Part shown: positions 1-8,088 of the stretch, piece by piece
Layout: each line of letters opens with the position of its first letter
Position numbering within the stretch: position 1 is the stretch's first letter
DNA from: an uncultured Lamprocystis sp.
GTDB taxonomy: Bacteria; Pseudomonadota; Gammaproteobacteria; Chromatiales; Chromatiaceae
Assembly: GCF_903933125.1 (NCBI RefSeq)
Contig: NZ_CAIZIZ010000029.1
Span: 1-32,537, forward strand
Direction: 5' to 3'
DNA length: 32,537 nt
The notes under the pieces: model-generated
The model's input: only the letters and a program-made list of their open reading frames with translations
Databases searched by the model: none
Told to the model about the DNA's origin: nothing
Translations under genes and position numbers: made by a program

Positions 1-60
1 GGTTACCTAAAGGAAAAGAGGGCCTCGATCAAGATTCCGGCCACTTGGGCTCGCCGGGTG

Positions 61-113
61 CGTAGTCAGGCCATCCTGGCCTGACACCGTCAGGGCTGGA
101 AGCCCTGACTACG
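61..113. repeat. Imperfect palindromic repeat (hairpin)
   Basis: The outer arms CGTAGTCAGG (61-70) and CCTGACTACG (104-113) are perfect inverted repeats. The inner part also pairs partly (GTCAGGCC-like against GGCTGGA-like segments), so the whole 53 bases can fold into one long hairpin. It sits directly upstream of a degraded toxin-antitoxin remnant. It looks like a dispersed REP/MITE-type element, but no second full copy lies in this window. Confidence 0.6.
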
Positions 114-120
114 CACGCCG

Positions 121-348
121 TTGGCCGGGATCACGATCAAGGCCGAAAAGAGCGAGCGGGTGGAGTGGGAGGATCTGATGGGTGCACAAGCGGGTTCGCT
201 CGCCTCCATCTGGGATAATCCGGAAGATGAGGTGTGGAGTGTCTATAGGCGTGGAGCCTTAGCCCTGGTACTTTTTCCGTTTTCACCGGGCGCGACTGAG
301 CCCCCATGTCCAGCTGTAATGCTGATATCGCAGCCGTTGCCACTCTGA
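121..348 (+). pseudogene. Toxin-antitoxin remnant: antitoxin C-terminus read into MazF/PemK-like toxin N-terminus
   Basis: This 75-codon open frame begins at a TTG and reads like two gene ends joined. Residues about 12-42 resemble the C-terminal tail of small antitoxins, with the motif WDNPEDEVW. Residues about 42-72 (YRRGALALVLFPFSPGAT, then a proline-rich PAVMLIS-like segment) resemble the first strands of a MazF/PemK endoribonuclease, whose usual start is a short RRGDLVLVPFPFSD-like stretch. No stop separates the two parts, and the rest of the toxin fold is missing before the next gene at 361. The antitoxin also lacks its N-terminal DNA-binding part, where a palindromic repeat now lies. 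I infer a decayed locus rather than a working gene. The family assignment rests on motif memory only. Confidence 0.5.
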
Positions 349-360
349 CAGAGAAAACAT

Positions 361-597
361 ATGAATTTTCCGGAACTAGAGCGAATCACGATCAACCCCA
401 AGGTCATGGGCGGCAAGCCTTGTATCCGCGGCATTAGGATAACGGTCGGCACAGTCACTGGATTGCTGGCGTCAGGCGAAACGATAGACAAAATCCTCGA
501 ACTCTATCCTAGCCTGGAACGGGCGGACATTTATGCGGCCCTGGCCTATGCGACCTGGCGGGCCGAAGAATATGACGTACCTCTCCAGGCATCATGA
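361..597 (+). CDS. DUF433 family protein (antitoxin-like), orphan
   Basis: This 78-residue protein fits the DUF433 family (PF04255) over its whole length. It has the hallmark INPKVMGGKPCIRGIRITV at residues 11-29, then a helical part with LASGETIDKILELYP and ADIYAALAYA. DUF433 proteins carry a winged-helix-like fold and usually act as antitoxins next to a DUF5615 PIN-like toxin. No such toxin follows: the next 50 bases contain only a 12-codon frame and then the convergent end of pyrC'. The ATG is preceded by a weak AGAGAAA ribosome site. The gene is therefore either an orphan antitoxin or the surviving half of a module, and it follows another degraded toxin-antitoxin remnant. Confidence 0.85.
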   Translation: MNFPELERITINPKVMGGKPCIRGIRITVGTVTGLLASGETIDKILELYPSLERADIYAALAYATWRAEEYDVPLQAS

Positions 598-650
598 AGA
601 ATCGCATCCGAATGTTGCCGCTAAGTGGTACCTAATCACGTCCACCTGCA

Positions 651-1940
651 CTAAGCACGCTCATGGACGATCCGCCCGCCGAGCAGGGTCCAGCGTACCC
701 GCCCCCGCAGTTGACGACCGAGGAAGGGGGTGTTCTGACCCTGACTGACGAGTGTCTCGGGGCTCAGGACCCAGGTCTCGGCCGGATCGAAGCAGCAGAT
801 GTCGGCCGGCCGGCCGGGCGCGAGACGGCCCAGGTCGTGGCCCAGGATCGCGCTGGGTCCGGTGGTCAGGCGGGCAATGGCGGCGGACAGGGTCAGGACG
901 CCCTCATCGACCAGGCCCAGCGCGAGCGGCAGCAGGGTTTCCAGGGCCGAGATTCCGGGTGCGGTCTCGGGGAAGGGCGCCTGTTTGGCGTCGGCGTCAT
1001 GGGGCTGATGGTCGGAGCAGAGTGCCTGAATGGCGCCCTCGGCAACGGCGGTGCGCAGCGCCTGGCGGTCGGCCAGGGTCCGCAGCGGCGGGATCACATG
1101 ACAGTCGGCGTTGAAGCCGTAGACGTCGTCTTCGGTGAGGAAGAGTTGATGTATTGAGCAGTCGCCGCTGGCCGGGATGCCGCGGCGTCGTGCCTCGGCC
1201 AGCATCTCCGCGCCGCGTGCGCTGGAGAGTCCGCGGAAGTGGATACGTGCGCCGGTTTGTTCGGCCAGGGCCAGGGCGCGGGCGACGGCGACGGTCTCGG
1301 CGGCCTCCGGGATGCCGGGCAGACCCAGTCGGGTGGCGACCCGACCCTCGTGGGCGCAACCCCCCTCGCTGAGATCCGCGTCCTGGGGTTGCAGGAACAG
1401 CGTGAGGCCGAAGGTGGCGGCATAATCGAGGGCGCGCATCAGCACCTGGCTGTTGCGGATGGGCCGGTCGGCCTGGCTGAGCACCGGGCAGCCGGCCTGT
1501 TTCAGGGCGGCCATTTCGGTGATATGTCTGCCGTCCAGGCCCTGGGTGATGGCTCCGACCGGCAGCACCCGCGCCAGCCCGTGGCGTTGCGCGGTGCGCA
1601 GGATGAGTTGGGCAACCGCCGGGGTGTCGATGATAGGGGCGGTGTCCGGCGGGCAGCACAGGGTGGTGATGCCGGCGGCGGCGGCGGCCCTGGTCTCACT
1701 GGCGATGGTCGCCTTCTGTTCGTGGCCGGGCTCGCGCAGCCGGGCGGAGAGGTCGATCAGACCGGGGCAGACCACCAGGCCGCGCGCGTCGAGTGTGACG
1801 TCTGGCTGGAATCCGGCCGGGGGCCCGTCGATGGCGAGGACCCGGCCATCGGCGAGATGCAGATCGGCCGCGCGGTCGGTCCCGCTTGCCGGATCGATCA
1901 GGCGACCATTGCGAATGCTGATCTTCTTGCTGCTAGTCAT
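651..1940 (-). CDS. pyrC': Dihydroorotase-like PyrC' (non-catalytic partner of aspartate transcarbamoylase)
   Basis: This 429-residue amidohydrolase-fold protein resembles dihydroorotases, with an N-terminal beta-sandwich segment ([10 protein letters not shown]) and a conserved SDHQPHD plus [13 protein letters not shown] region near residues 309-338. The zinc-binding DxHxHxR motif is changed: at residues 63-69 it reads DLSARLR, so both histidines are replaced (Ser65, Arg67). The later HxxHxST-type ligand region reads IHFRGLSS. Loss of metal ligands in a gene that overlaps pyrB is the known pattern of Pseudomonas PyrC' (PyrX), an inactive paralogue required for assembly of the dodecameric aspartate transcarbamoylase. 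The ATG overlaps the pyrB stop in ATGACTAG (8 nt), so translation is coupled. An active pyrC should exist elsewhere in the genome. Confidence 0.9.
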   Translation of the reverse strand: MTSSKKISIRNGRLIDPASGTDRAADLHLADGRVLAIDGPPAGFQPDVTLDARGLVVCPGLIDLSARLREPGHEQKATIASETRAAAAAGITTLCCPPDTAPIIDTPAVAQLILRTAQRHGLARVLPVGAITQGLDGRHITEMAALKQAGCPVLSQADRPIRNSQVLMRALDYAATFGLTLFLQPQDADLSEGGCAHEGRVATRLGLPGIPEAAETVAVARALALAEQTGARIHFRGLSSARGAEMLAEARRRGIPASGDCSIHQLFLTEDDVYGFNADCHVIPPLRTLADRQALRTAVAEGAIQALCSDHQPHDADAKQAPFPETAPGISALETLLPLALGLVDEGVLTLSAAIARLTTGPSAILGHDLGRLAPGRPADICCFDPAETWVLSPETLVSQGQNTPFLGRQLRGRVRWTLLGGRIVHERA

Positions 1941-2937
1941 CGAGGTCCCCTACGGCGTCCTGGCCGCGCAGGTTCTGGGTGCCGATACACATGGCAATCA
2001 CCGCCATGCGCACGGCGATCCCGTTGCTGACCTGTTCGAGAATCACCGAGCGCGGCCCGTCGGCGACCTGGGTGTCCATCTCGACTCCGCGGTTGATGGG
2101 GCCGGGGTGCATGACGATGGCGTCCGGCCGGGCGGTGGAGAGGCGCTCTTCGGTGAGTCCGTAAAGCTGGAAATATTCGTGCTCGCTGGGCAGCAGGGCG
2201 ACGCTCATGCGTTCGCGCTGCAGCCGCAGCATGATCACCACGTCGGCGTCGCGCACCCCTTCGCGCAGATCCTCGAAGACCCGCACGCCCAGGGATTCGA
2301 CCTGCGCCGGCATCAGCGTGCGCGGGCCGATGACCCGGATCTCACCGGCGCCGAGGGTATTGAGCGCGGCGATCTGGGAGCGCGCCACCCGCGAGTGCAG
2401 GATGTCGCCGACGATGGCGATGCGCAGGTTTTCGAAGGCGCCCTTGTGACGGCGGATGGTGAACATGTCGAGCATCCCCTGGGTCGGGTGCGCATGGCGC
2501 CCGTCCCCGGCATTGATGACGCTGACGTGGGGGGCGGCCTGGGAGGCGATGAAGTGGGCGGCGCCGCTGGCCGCATGGCGCACCACGAACATATCGACCT
2601 GCATCGCCTCCAGGTTGCGCAGGGTGTCGAGCAGGGTCTCGCCTTTGGTGGTGGCCGAGGCGGCGATGTTCAGATTCAGCACATCCGCCGACAGCCGTTT
2701 GGCCGCCAGCTCGAAGGTGGTGCGGGTGCGGGTGCTGGTCTCGAAGAACAGGTTGGCAACGACCTTGCCGCGACACAGGGGAACCTTCTTGACTGCCTGC
2801 TGGGCGACGCCGAGGAAGCCCTCGGCCTGGTCCAGAACCTCGGTCAGGAGTTCGCGGCCCAAGCCCTCGACGGTGAGGAGGTGCTTGAGGTGACCCGCGG
2901 GGTCCAATTGCAGATCGTGGGCGTTGGCGTGGGACAT
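1933..2937 (-). CDS. pyrB: Aspartate carbamoyltransferase catalytic subunit
   Basis: PyrB condenses carbamoyl phosphate with aspartate to carbamoyl aspartate, the committed step of pyrimidine synthesis in the cytoplasm. The 334-residue protein shows the carbamoyl-phosphate site [13 protein letters not shown] near residues 64-76, [10 protein letters not shown] with the HPTQ motif near residue 150, [11 protein letters not shown] in the aspartate domain, and [10 protein letters not shown] near the C-terminus. Length is normal for the Pseudomonas-type chain, including the N-terminal extension before the HLL start of the fold. The gene shares one base with the pyrR stop (TGATG) and overlaps pyrC' by 8 nt. 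The pyrR-pyrB-pyrC' order matches the Pseudomonas operon and predicts a PyrB6-PyrC'6 complex. Confidence 0.97.
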   Translation of the reverse strand: MSHANAHDLQLDPAGHLKHLLTVEGLGRELLTEVLDQAEGFLGVAQQAVKKVPLCRGKVVANLFFETSTRTRTTFELAAKRLSADVLNLNIAASATTKGETLLDTLRNLEAMQVDMFVVRHAASGAAHFIASQAAPHVSVINAGDGRHAHPTQGMLDMFTIRRHKGAFENLRIAIVGDILHSRVARSQIAALNTLGAGEIRVIGPRTLMPAQVESLGVRVFEDLREGVRDADVVIMLRLQRERMSVALLPSEHEYFQLYGLTEERLSTARPDAIVMHPGPINRGVEMDTQVADGPRSVILEQVSNGIAVRMAVIAMCIGTQNLRGQDAVGDLDD

Positions 2938-3548
2938 CAGGGTGCGGCCTCGACCTGGTGCGTCTTGAGTGCCGTCTTGGCCGGCGCGCGGCCGCGCACC
3001 AGGACCAGCGGCGCCGGGCCGGTCAGCTTGATTCGCTCACCCGTTTCGAGGCGCGCGTGCAGGCCCACCACGTTGGGCTCGATCGGCAAATGGCGTCCGT
3101 CCAACTCCGCCAGGGTGGCGAGGATCACCGATTTGGGACGGCCGTAGTCGAACAGGGTGTTGAGTGCCGCGCGGATGGTCCGCCCGGTCTGGAGGACATC
3201 GTCCACCAGAATGATATGGCGGTTTTCGACCGTGACCGGCAGGTGCGAGGGGCGAACCTGCGGGTGCATCCCGATCCGGCTGAAGTCGTCGCGGTAATAG
3301 GAGATGTCGAGATGGCCCAGGGGATCGGCGAGGGCCAGTTCGGTGTGCAGCCGCTCGGCCACCCAGACCCCGCCGGTGTGGATACCGACCATTAGGGGTG
3401 CGGCGATCTGCCGCCGTTCGAGCAAAGCCTGCAGGGCGACTCCCATGCTGGCGATGGCCGCCTCGACGGCGGCGTGATCCATCCAGATCGTTTGAGCGGC
3501 ATCGGGCCGGCTGATCGTTGCGGGGCTAAGGGGTTCGGGGTTGCTCAC
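2937..3548 (-). CDS. pyrR: PyrR bifunctional pyr regulator / uracil phosphoribosyltransferase
   Basis: This 203-residue protein has a type I phosphoribosyltransferase fold with the PRPP-binding motif [19 protein letters not shown] near residues 110-128 and the PyrR-typical ISYYRDDF near residue 83. In Gram-positive bacteria PyrR binds pyr mRNA; in Pseudomonas-like pyrR-pyrB-pyrC' operons its regulatory role is less clear, and it may act mainly as a uracil phosphoribosyltransferase. I see no clear PyrR-binding attenuator upstream. The chosen start lies 23 nt inside the end of ruvX and gives an N-terminal extension of about 20 residues; an internal start at Met23 is a possible alternative. The stop shares one base with the pyrB start. 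Confidence 0.93.
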   Translation of the reverse strand: MSNPEPLSPATISRPDAAQTIWMDHAAVEAAIASMGVALQALLERRQIAAPLMVGIHTGGVWVAERLHTELALADPLGHLDISYYRDDFSRIGMHPQVRPSHLPVTVENRHIILVDDVLQTGRTIRAALNTLFDYGRPKSVILATLAELDGRHLPIEPNVVGLHARLETGERIKLTGPAPLVLVRGRAPAKTALKTHQVEAAP

Positions 3549-3972
3549 TGAGCCAGGCTTCCAGAATCAAGGCGGCCGCCAGGGCGTCGACCGCGTGGTG
3601 GGGTGGGGCGCCGGTGCGCGGCTTGGGACCGATCCGCGGGTTGAGGCGGCTGGTCAATTGGGCGCGTGCCTCACAGGAGGTGAAGCGCTCGTCGACCAGA
3701 TGCACCGTCAACCCGAAACGCCCCTGAATCTGGCGCGCGAAGCGGTGGACCAGGGGCGCCCAATCCGCTTGCGTATCGTCCAGCTTATAGGGCAGGCCGA
3801 TGACCGCCGCGCTGGGCTGCCAGTGCCGCACCAGGGCCTCGATGCCCGGCCAGTCCGGATGCGCACCGCGGCAGGTCAGGGTGGTCAAGGGGGTGGCGGA
3901 GCCGGTGACCGTTTGGCCGACCGCGACGCCGATCTTGCGCGGGCCGAAGTCGAATCCGAGCAGGGTTGGCAC
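3526..3972 (-). CDS. ruvX: RuvX/YqgF-family Holliday junction resolvase-like protein
   Basis: This 148-residue protein has the RNase H-like fold of YqgF/RuvX. The first strand carries [14 protein letters not shown] (catalytic Asp8), the middle has [11 protein letters not shown] where most members read GLPLNMDGT, and the later strand has [11 protein letters not shown] with its conserved acidic residue. The C-terminal [17 protein letters not shown] motif carries the last acidic residue. Family members are linked to 16S/23S rRNA 5'-end maturation and have been proposed to resolve Holliday junctions. Translation starts at GTG, overlapping the algH stop in TAGTG; the 3' end overlaps pyrR by 23 nt. 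Pairing with algH upstream is highly conserved in Gammaproteobacteria. Confidence 0.95.
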   Translation of the reverse strand: MPTLLGFDFGPRKIGVAVGQTVTGSATPLTTLTCRGAHPDWPGIEALVRHWQPSAAVIGLPYKLDDTQADWAPLVHRFARQIQGRFGLTVHLVDERFTSCEARAQLTSRLNPRIGPKPRTGAPPHHAVDALAAALILEAWLSEQPRTP

Positions 3973-4535
3973 TACGCGTGTCCGGCCTCGCCGCTGAGCA
4001 GGTTGAGATCGACGCCGAGCAGCTTGGCGGCCGCCAGCCAGCGTGACTCCGCGTCCAGTCGGAAGATGATGTCGTCGTTGGCGGGGCCGCTGAGCCAGGC
4101 GTTGGCGCTGAGTTCCTGCTCCAATTGGCCGCTGCCCCAGCCGGCATAGCCCAGCGCGATCAGCGCTTGCGGCGGACCTTCGCCGCCGGCGATGGCCTCC
4201 AGCACGTCGCGTGAGGTGGTCACGCTGATTCGGGCGGTGATATTGAGGGTGGAGTCGAACGACGGGCCGGCGGTGTGGAGCACGAAGCCCCGATCCGTCT
4301 GCACCGGGCCGCCCTGGTAGACCAGGGTATCGCGCACCGCGCCGAGGCGGGTGGGGATGTCCAGTTGCGCCAACAATTCGCCCAGGGTCACCTCCGTGGG
4401 GCGGTTGATGACGATGCCCATCGCCCCCTGGTCGGTGTGCTCGCAGACATAAGTGACCGTTCGCGCAAAATTGGGGTCCTGGAGACCCGGCATCGCGATC
4501 AGGAAGTGGTTGGTGAGTGAGGTACTGAAGCCCAT
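3972..4535 (-). CDS. algH: YqgE/AlgH family protein (UPF0301)
   Basis: This 187-residue cytoplasmic protein matches YqgE/AlgH along its length: LTNHFLIAMPGLQDPNFARTV at the N-terminus, GAMGIVINRPTEVTLGELL near residues 38-55, YQGGPVQTDRGFVLH near residues 73-87, and LGYAGWGSGQLEQEL near residues 128-142. AlgH was named for a role in alginate control in Pseudomonas, but its molecular function is not established. The gene is translationally coupled to ruvX (one shared base). The upstream gap to tonB (113 nt) contains a hairpin repeat, so part of the transcription may begin or end there. Confidence 0.95.
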   Translation of the reverse strand: MGFSTSLTNHFLIAMPGLQDPNFARTVTYVCEHTDQGAMGIVINRPTEVTLGELLAQLDIPTRLGAVRDTLVYQGGPVQTDRGFVLHTAGPSFDSTLNITARISVTTSRDVLEAIAGGEGPPQALIALGYAGWGSGQLEQELSANAWLSGPANDDIIFRLDAESRWLAAAKLLGVDLNLLSGEAGHA

Positions 4536-4613
4536 GGCGCTAGTATCCCGTGCCCCGCGGGCTGGGGCAAGTCCGAAGCGACGGATAATGGGCTATTCGA
4601 CCTTGACGGGGAA

Positions 4614-4642
4614 GGATGGGTTTCGCTGCGCTCTACCCATCC
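4614..4642. repeat. Hairpin repeat between tonB and algH (GGATGGGT...ACCCATCC family)
   Basis: GGATGGGT (4614-4621) and ACCCATCC (4635-4642) are perfect 8-base arms around a 13-base loop containing CGCTGCGCTC. The same core (GTAGGATGGGCAGAGCG..) appears as two large inverted copies at 32171-32254, so this is a dispersed palindromic repeat. It lies just after the tonB stop on the minus strand and could attenuate or stabilise the operon mRNA, but there is no T-run to make it a classical terminator. Confidence 0.6.
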
Positions 4643-4648
4643 TACTCC

Positions 4649-5722
4649 CTACTCCCAGCCGAGTTTGCCGCCGCGCAGGAATTGCCAGGTGCGGATGATG
4701 TCGAGGACGTCGGTTTCGGCGGCGATGTCGGGTGGGAAGGGGGCGTAGGGCGCGGCGAGTTGGACGATCTTGATCGCGGCCTGGTCCAGCAGTTCATGAC
4801 CGGAGGAGCGCACGATCCGGATCTTTTCCACGGTACCGTCCGCACGGACTCCGACATGCAGGATGAGACTGCCGTGGAGGCGCCGGTCCTTAGCAGCCTG
4901 GGGGTAGTTGAGGTTGCCGATCTGTTCGACTTTGCGCGCCCAGGCGGCCAGATAGTTGGCGTAGCGGTATTCGCGGGTGCTGGCACTGATCGACTTGTGC
5001 CGCTGGCGGCTGGCATAGGCGCTGCCGCGTGCCTCCAGGCTCTCGGTGAGACGGGCGATCTCCTGGTTGCGGCTGGCGAGGATCTGGGCGGCATCCACCG
5101 GTCGGCCCGGGTCGCTCAGGGGATCGTTCAGTGGGTCGACCGGCGGCTTGACCTGATGCTCGGGTTTGGGCTCGGGTGCCGCGGTCAGGACCTCCGGCGG
5201 CTGAGTCCGCGCGGGTGGGGGAGGCGGCGGGAGCGGCGCCGGGGGCTCCGGTTCCACCACCTCCTCATCCATGACTTCGACCTCGGCGTCCGGGTCCGCG
5301 TCGGCCGAGACGACGCTGTCGGCTTGCGGTGACTCGCCAACGCGCGAGCGCTGGGACAAAGCGGCATCCGGCTCGGGTGTCGCGGTGGTCTGCCCGGCGT
5401 CCTTCAGGATCAGGATCTCGAGTGTCTCATCCGCGGGCGCCTGGGTGTCCGGTTGGGGCATCTGAAACGAGACGCCCAAGAGCAGGAACAGGTGCAGGAA
5501 CAGGGCCGTCAGCAGGGCGAGCGGCAGGACGCGCGACGGGCCGTCGTCCGGCGGCGCGGTCAGCGCGCGGGGAACCGGCGGTGTCTGGTGGGTCGCGGCG
5601 TCCGGGTTGATTCCACGTTTCAGGCGGAAGCCCCATAGGCGCGCGGCCAAGGCGCCGCCGGGAGGTCGAGACCGTGCGCCCGGTTTGGTGCGCTTGCGGT
5701 TGGAGCGGGTCCGCTCGCTCAC
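4649..5722 (-). CDS. tonB: TonB family energy transducer
   Basis: TonB proteins carry proton-motive energy from ExbB-ExbD to outer-membrane receptors. This 357-residue protein has an unusually long basic cytoplasmic N-terminus (about 63 residues), one membrane anchor near residues 64-86 (PSRVLPLALLTALFLHLFLL), and a proline- and glutamate-rich periplasmic spacer near residues 140-200. The C-terminal TonB fold lies near residues 265-350 (NYPQAAKDRRLHGSLILHVGVR is its core). It corresponds by position to tonB3 of Pseudomonas, implicated in twitching motility and pilus assembly, which fits the adjacent pil cluster; that functional link is inferred. No exbB or exbD is adjacent. The start is GTG, overlapping the apbE stop by 4 nt (GTGA). 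Confidence 0.92.
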   Translation of the reverse strand: MSERTRSNRKRTKPGARSRPPGGALAARLWGFRLKRGINPDAATHQTPPVPRALTAPPDDGPSRVLPLALLTALFLHLFLLLGVSFQMPQPDTQAPADETLEILILKDAGQTTATPEPDAALSQRSRVGESPQADSVVSADADPDAEVEVMDEEVVEPEPPAPLPPPPPPARTQPPEVLTAAPEPKPEHQVKPPVDPLNDPLSDPGRPVDAAQILASRNQEIARLTESLEARGSAYASRQRHKSISASTREYRYANYLAAWARKVEQIGNLNYPQAAKDRRLHGSLILHVGVRADGTVEKIRIVRSSGHELLDQAAIKIVQLAAPYAPFPPDIAAETDVLDIIRTWQFLRGGKLGWE

Positions 5723-6837
5723 GCCGGGTTTGCGCGAGGATGAACGGTGGCCGCGGCTGCCGGTGATGCGAGCGGCGGGCTCACAATCAGTTCGGCGTTG
5801 GCGTCAACGATGTCGAGCCGCGCGTGCAATTCCGGGTTCAGATGGACGGTGCCCTTGCTGTCCACCAGGATGACGTAGCGTAAACCGAAGGCTTGGGCGA
5901 CCTCGTGCCAGTGCTTGGGACCGGCGATGAACAGGGCGGTGGCGGCGGCGCTGGCGGTGGCGGCGTCACCATGAACGACGGTCACGGATCGGGTGCCGCG
6001 TGCCGGGTGGCCGGTGCGCGGGTCCAAGATGTGGTGATAGTTCTGGCCGCCGTAGATGAAGTCACGGTCATAGGCCGCGGTGGTGGCGACGCTCTCGTCG
6101 CCCATGACCTTGAGCACGGCCAGCACGCCGGCGCCGCTCGGACGGCGAATCGGAATGCGCCAGGGTTGACCGCCCCGGTCGCCGATGGCCCGCAGGTCCG
6201 GACCGATCTGCACCAGGGCGTCACGAATGCCCAGTTCTTTGATCAGGGCGATGGCGAGGTCAATCGCGTAACCCCGGATGATCGGATGGAAATCGAGCCT
6301 CAGGGCGCGGTTATTGCCTTGGATCTCAAGCCCGTCGAGCTTGATGTCGGCCATGCGGGGGTTCGCTTTCACCCAGCGCTCGATCACCTGATCGCGTGGC
6401 GGCGGATTGCATTCCGGTTGCGGGACATTGAAACCCCAGAGGGCGATCAGATTGCCGAGCGCCGGGTTGAACAGCCCGCCGCTCAATCGTTCGTAGGTTT
6501 GGCTCATGCGGACCAGGGGCAGGATGGCGGGCGGTGCGACGAATGACTCACCCGTCGGCAGGAGTTTATTGACACGTTCCATGGCGCCGGTCTTCCAGGT
6601 ATCCAGGGTGCTGTCGAGGAAACGGAAGTCTTGCTCGATGAGGTTCTCCGCGCGCGCGGCCAGGGCGGGTTCCACGCGGACCAGACTCAGGTCCACGATA
6701 CTGTCGAACGCCATGAAACGCGCGGTGATGACCGGCGCCTCCGAGCGGCAGCCGGTGAGAAGGATGAGCAGCGCGGCGGCAATCCATCCGGCGCGGCGGC
6801 GGGTCCGGCCGGAAAACGGGTCCAACGGATACAGCAT
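5719..6837 (-). CDS. apbE: ApbE-family FAD:protein FMN transferase lipoprotein
   Basis: ApbE enzymes attach FMN from FAD to a threonine of target proteins such as RNF/NQR subunits in or at the periplasm. This 372-residue protein starts with a basic segment, a hydrophobic helix and the lipobox LLTGC (Cys30), so it is probably an anchored lipoprotein. Family motifs are visible: FMAFDSIVDL near 41-50, the IGPDLRAIGDRGGQPWRIPI flavin region near 211-230, HHILDPRTGHPARG near 268-281, and DAATASAAATALFI near 291-304, where metal ligands lie. The DLGGIAKGYAVD-type motif is replaced by LDFHPIIRGYAID, so activity should be tested. It lies between gshB and tonB, which are adjacent in Pseudomonas. Its protein target is not in this window. 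Confidence 0.88.
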   Translation of the reverse strand: MLYPLDPFSGRTRRRAGWIAAALLILLTGCRSEAPVITARFMAFDSIVDLSLVRVEPALAARAENLIEQDFRFLDSTLDTWKTGAMERVNKLLPTGESFVAPPAILPLVRMSQTYERLSGGLFNPALGNLIALWGFNVPQPECNPPPRDQVIERWVKANPRMADIKLDGLEIQGNNRALRLDFHPIIRGYAIDLAIALIKELGIRDALVQIGPDLRAIGDRGGQPWRIPIRRPSGAGVLAVLKVMGDESVATTAAYDRDFIYGGQNYHHILDPRTGHPARGTRSVTVVHGDAATASAAATALFIAGPKHWHEVAQAFGLRYVILVDSKGTVHLNPELHARLDIVDANAELIVSPPLASPAAAATVHPRANPA

Positions 6838-6881
6838 GGGAAGCTCCGGGGCGCGAGCCCGCGACCGGGGACCTGGTCGCG

Positions 6882-7835
6882 TCAGGCAGTGGGAAGGCGC
6901 GCGGCGATGGCGTCCAACAGGTCGCCCGCGATGTCCAGTCCGAACTGGGCATCCAGTTCGCGGATGCAGGTCGGACTGGTGACATTGATCTCGGTCAAAT
7001 AATCGCCGATGACATCCAACCCTGCGAACAGGATGCCGCGCGCGCGCAGCACGGGTCCGACCTGAGCGCTGATCCAGCGGTCGCGTTCGGTCAGCGGACG
7101 GCCTTCGAACGAGGCGCCGGCGGCCAGGTTGCCGCGCGTCTCGCCGGGGGCCGGGATGCGCGCCAGGCAGTAGGGTACGGGCTCACCGTCGATCATCAGG
7201 ATACGCTTGTCGCCGTCGGCGATCTCGGGGATGAAGCGCTGGACCATGCACAGGCGCCGGCCGCGCTCAGTCAGGGTTTCCACGATCACACTGAGATTCG
7301 GGTCCGCCGCCCGCACGCGGAACACCCCGGACCCGCCCATGCCGTCCAGGGGCTTGAGGATGATGTCCTGATGGATGGCCTGGAAGGCGCGGATGTCGGT
7401 TAGATGCCGCGTCACCAGGGTCGGCGGGGTGCACTGGGGAAACTCCACCGTGAACAGTTTCTCGTTGGCGTCACGCAGGGTACGCGGATCGTTGATCACG
7501 CGTGCCCCGGCGCGCTGGGCGTGTTCCAGCAGATAGGTCGAGAAGATGTACTCCATGTCGAAGGGCGGGTCCTTGCGCATGAGCACCGCGTCGAGGTCGC
7601 TGAGCGGGCGAGTGGACTCGATGCCGAACCGGTACCAGCCCGCCCGATCGTCGGTGACCCTGACCTCGCGCATCCGCGCCCGCGTGTGCCCTTCGCTCAG
7701 GAACAGGTCGCCGACTTCCAGATACTGCAAGCCCCAGCCGCGCCGCTGCGCCGCGAGCATCATCGCGAAGGTACTGTCCTTCTTGATGTTGATGGACCCG
7801 ATGGGGTCCATGATGACGCCGATTTGAATAGCCAT
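6882..7835 (-). CDS. gshB: Glutathione synthetase
   Basis: GshB joins glycine to gamma-glutamylcysteine with ATP, the second step of glutathione synthesis in the cytoplasm. The 317-residue protein is the normal length and matches prokaryotic GshB throughout: IGVIMDPIGSINIKKDSTFAMM at the N-terminus, LMRKDPPFDMEYIFSTYLLE, the ATP-grasp loop ILKPLDGMGGSGVFRV, and the C-terminal INVTSPTCIREL. I chose the ATG at 7835 (MAIQIGVIMD); a longer frame uses a TTG 18 nt upstream that adds residues absent from the family. It heads the minus-strand row and is divergent from pilG. Glutathione and its amide are known to matter for sulfur metabolism in Chromatiaceae. Confidence 0.96.
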   Translation of the reverse strand: MAIQIGVIMDPIGSINIKKDSTFAMMLAAQRRGWGLQYLEVGDLFLSEGHTRARMREVRVTDDRAGWYRFGIESTRPLSDLDAVLMRKDPPFDMEYIFSTYLLEHAQRAGARVINDPRTLRDANEKLFTVEFPQCTPPTLVTRHLTDIRAFQAIHQDIILKPLDGMGGSGVFRVRAADPNLSVIVETLTERGRRLCMVQRFIPEIADGDKRILMIDGEPVPYCLARIPAPGETRGNLAAGASFEGRPLTERDRWISAQVGPVLRARGILFAGLDVIGDYLTEINVTSPTCIRELDAQFGLDIAGDLLDAIAARLPTA

Positions 7836-7916
7836 ACCGCGAGTGTACCCCAAGACGCTGTGCCACTTGAAGCCGCCGTTGGCGTGTGACCTGGAACGCG
7901 GTTTTCAATCCACGGC

Positions 7917-7944
7917 TGTACCAGTCCCTGGTACACGTGGTACA
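7917..7944. promoter_or_regulatory. Candidate operator between gshB and pilG (TGTACCAG/CTGGTACA)
   Basis: A perfect inverted repeat TGTACCAG (7917-7924) and CTGGTACA (7928-7935) is separated by 3 bases. A further TGGTACA follows at 7938-7944, 9 bases after the previous TGGTACA. The cluster lies in the 253-base gap between divergent gshB and pilG, where both promoters must lie. This geometry is typical of a dimeric regulator site, but the regulator is unknown and no core promoter is clear. Confidence 0.4.
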
Positions 7945-8088
7945 ACATCGACCGAGAAAAGACCCTTGGCGCACTGTGCCGTGTCCGGCTTTTGACTTCA
8001 GCCGCTTCAGGAGTTTCCGGAGCGGGCAGCCTTGGTGCCACGGCAGTGTTCACGCTCGGATACCAATCGCATGGCGGGGTTGCAGCCC

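Noticed and set aside
1453-3147. A 564-codon open frame on the plus strand across pyrC', pyrB and pyrR
   Set aside because: It lies antisense to three clearly recognised genes and its sequence has no family-like pattern; long antisense frames are common in GC-rich coding DNA.
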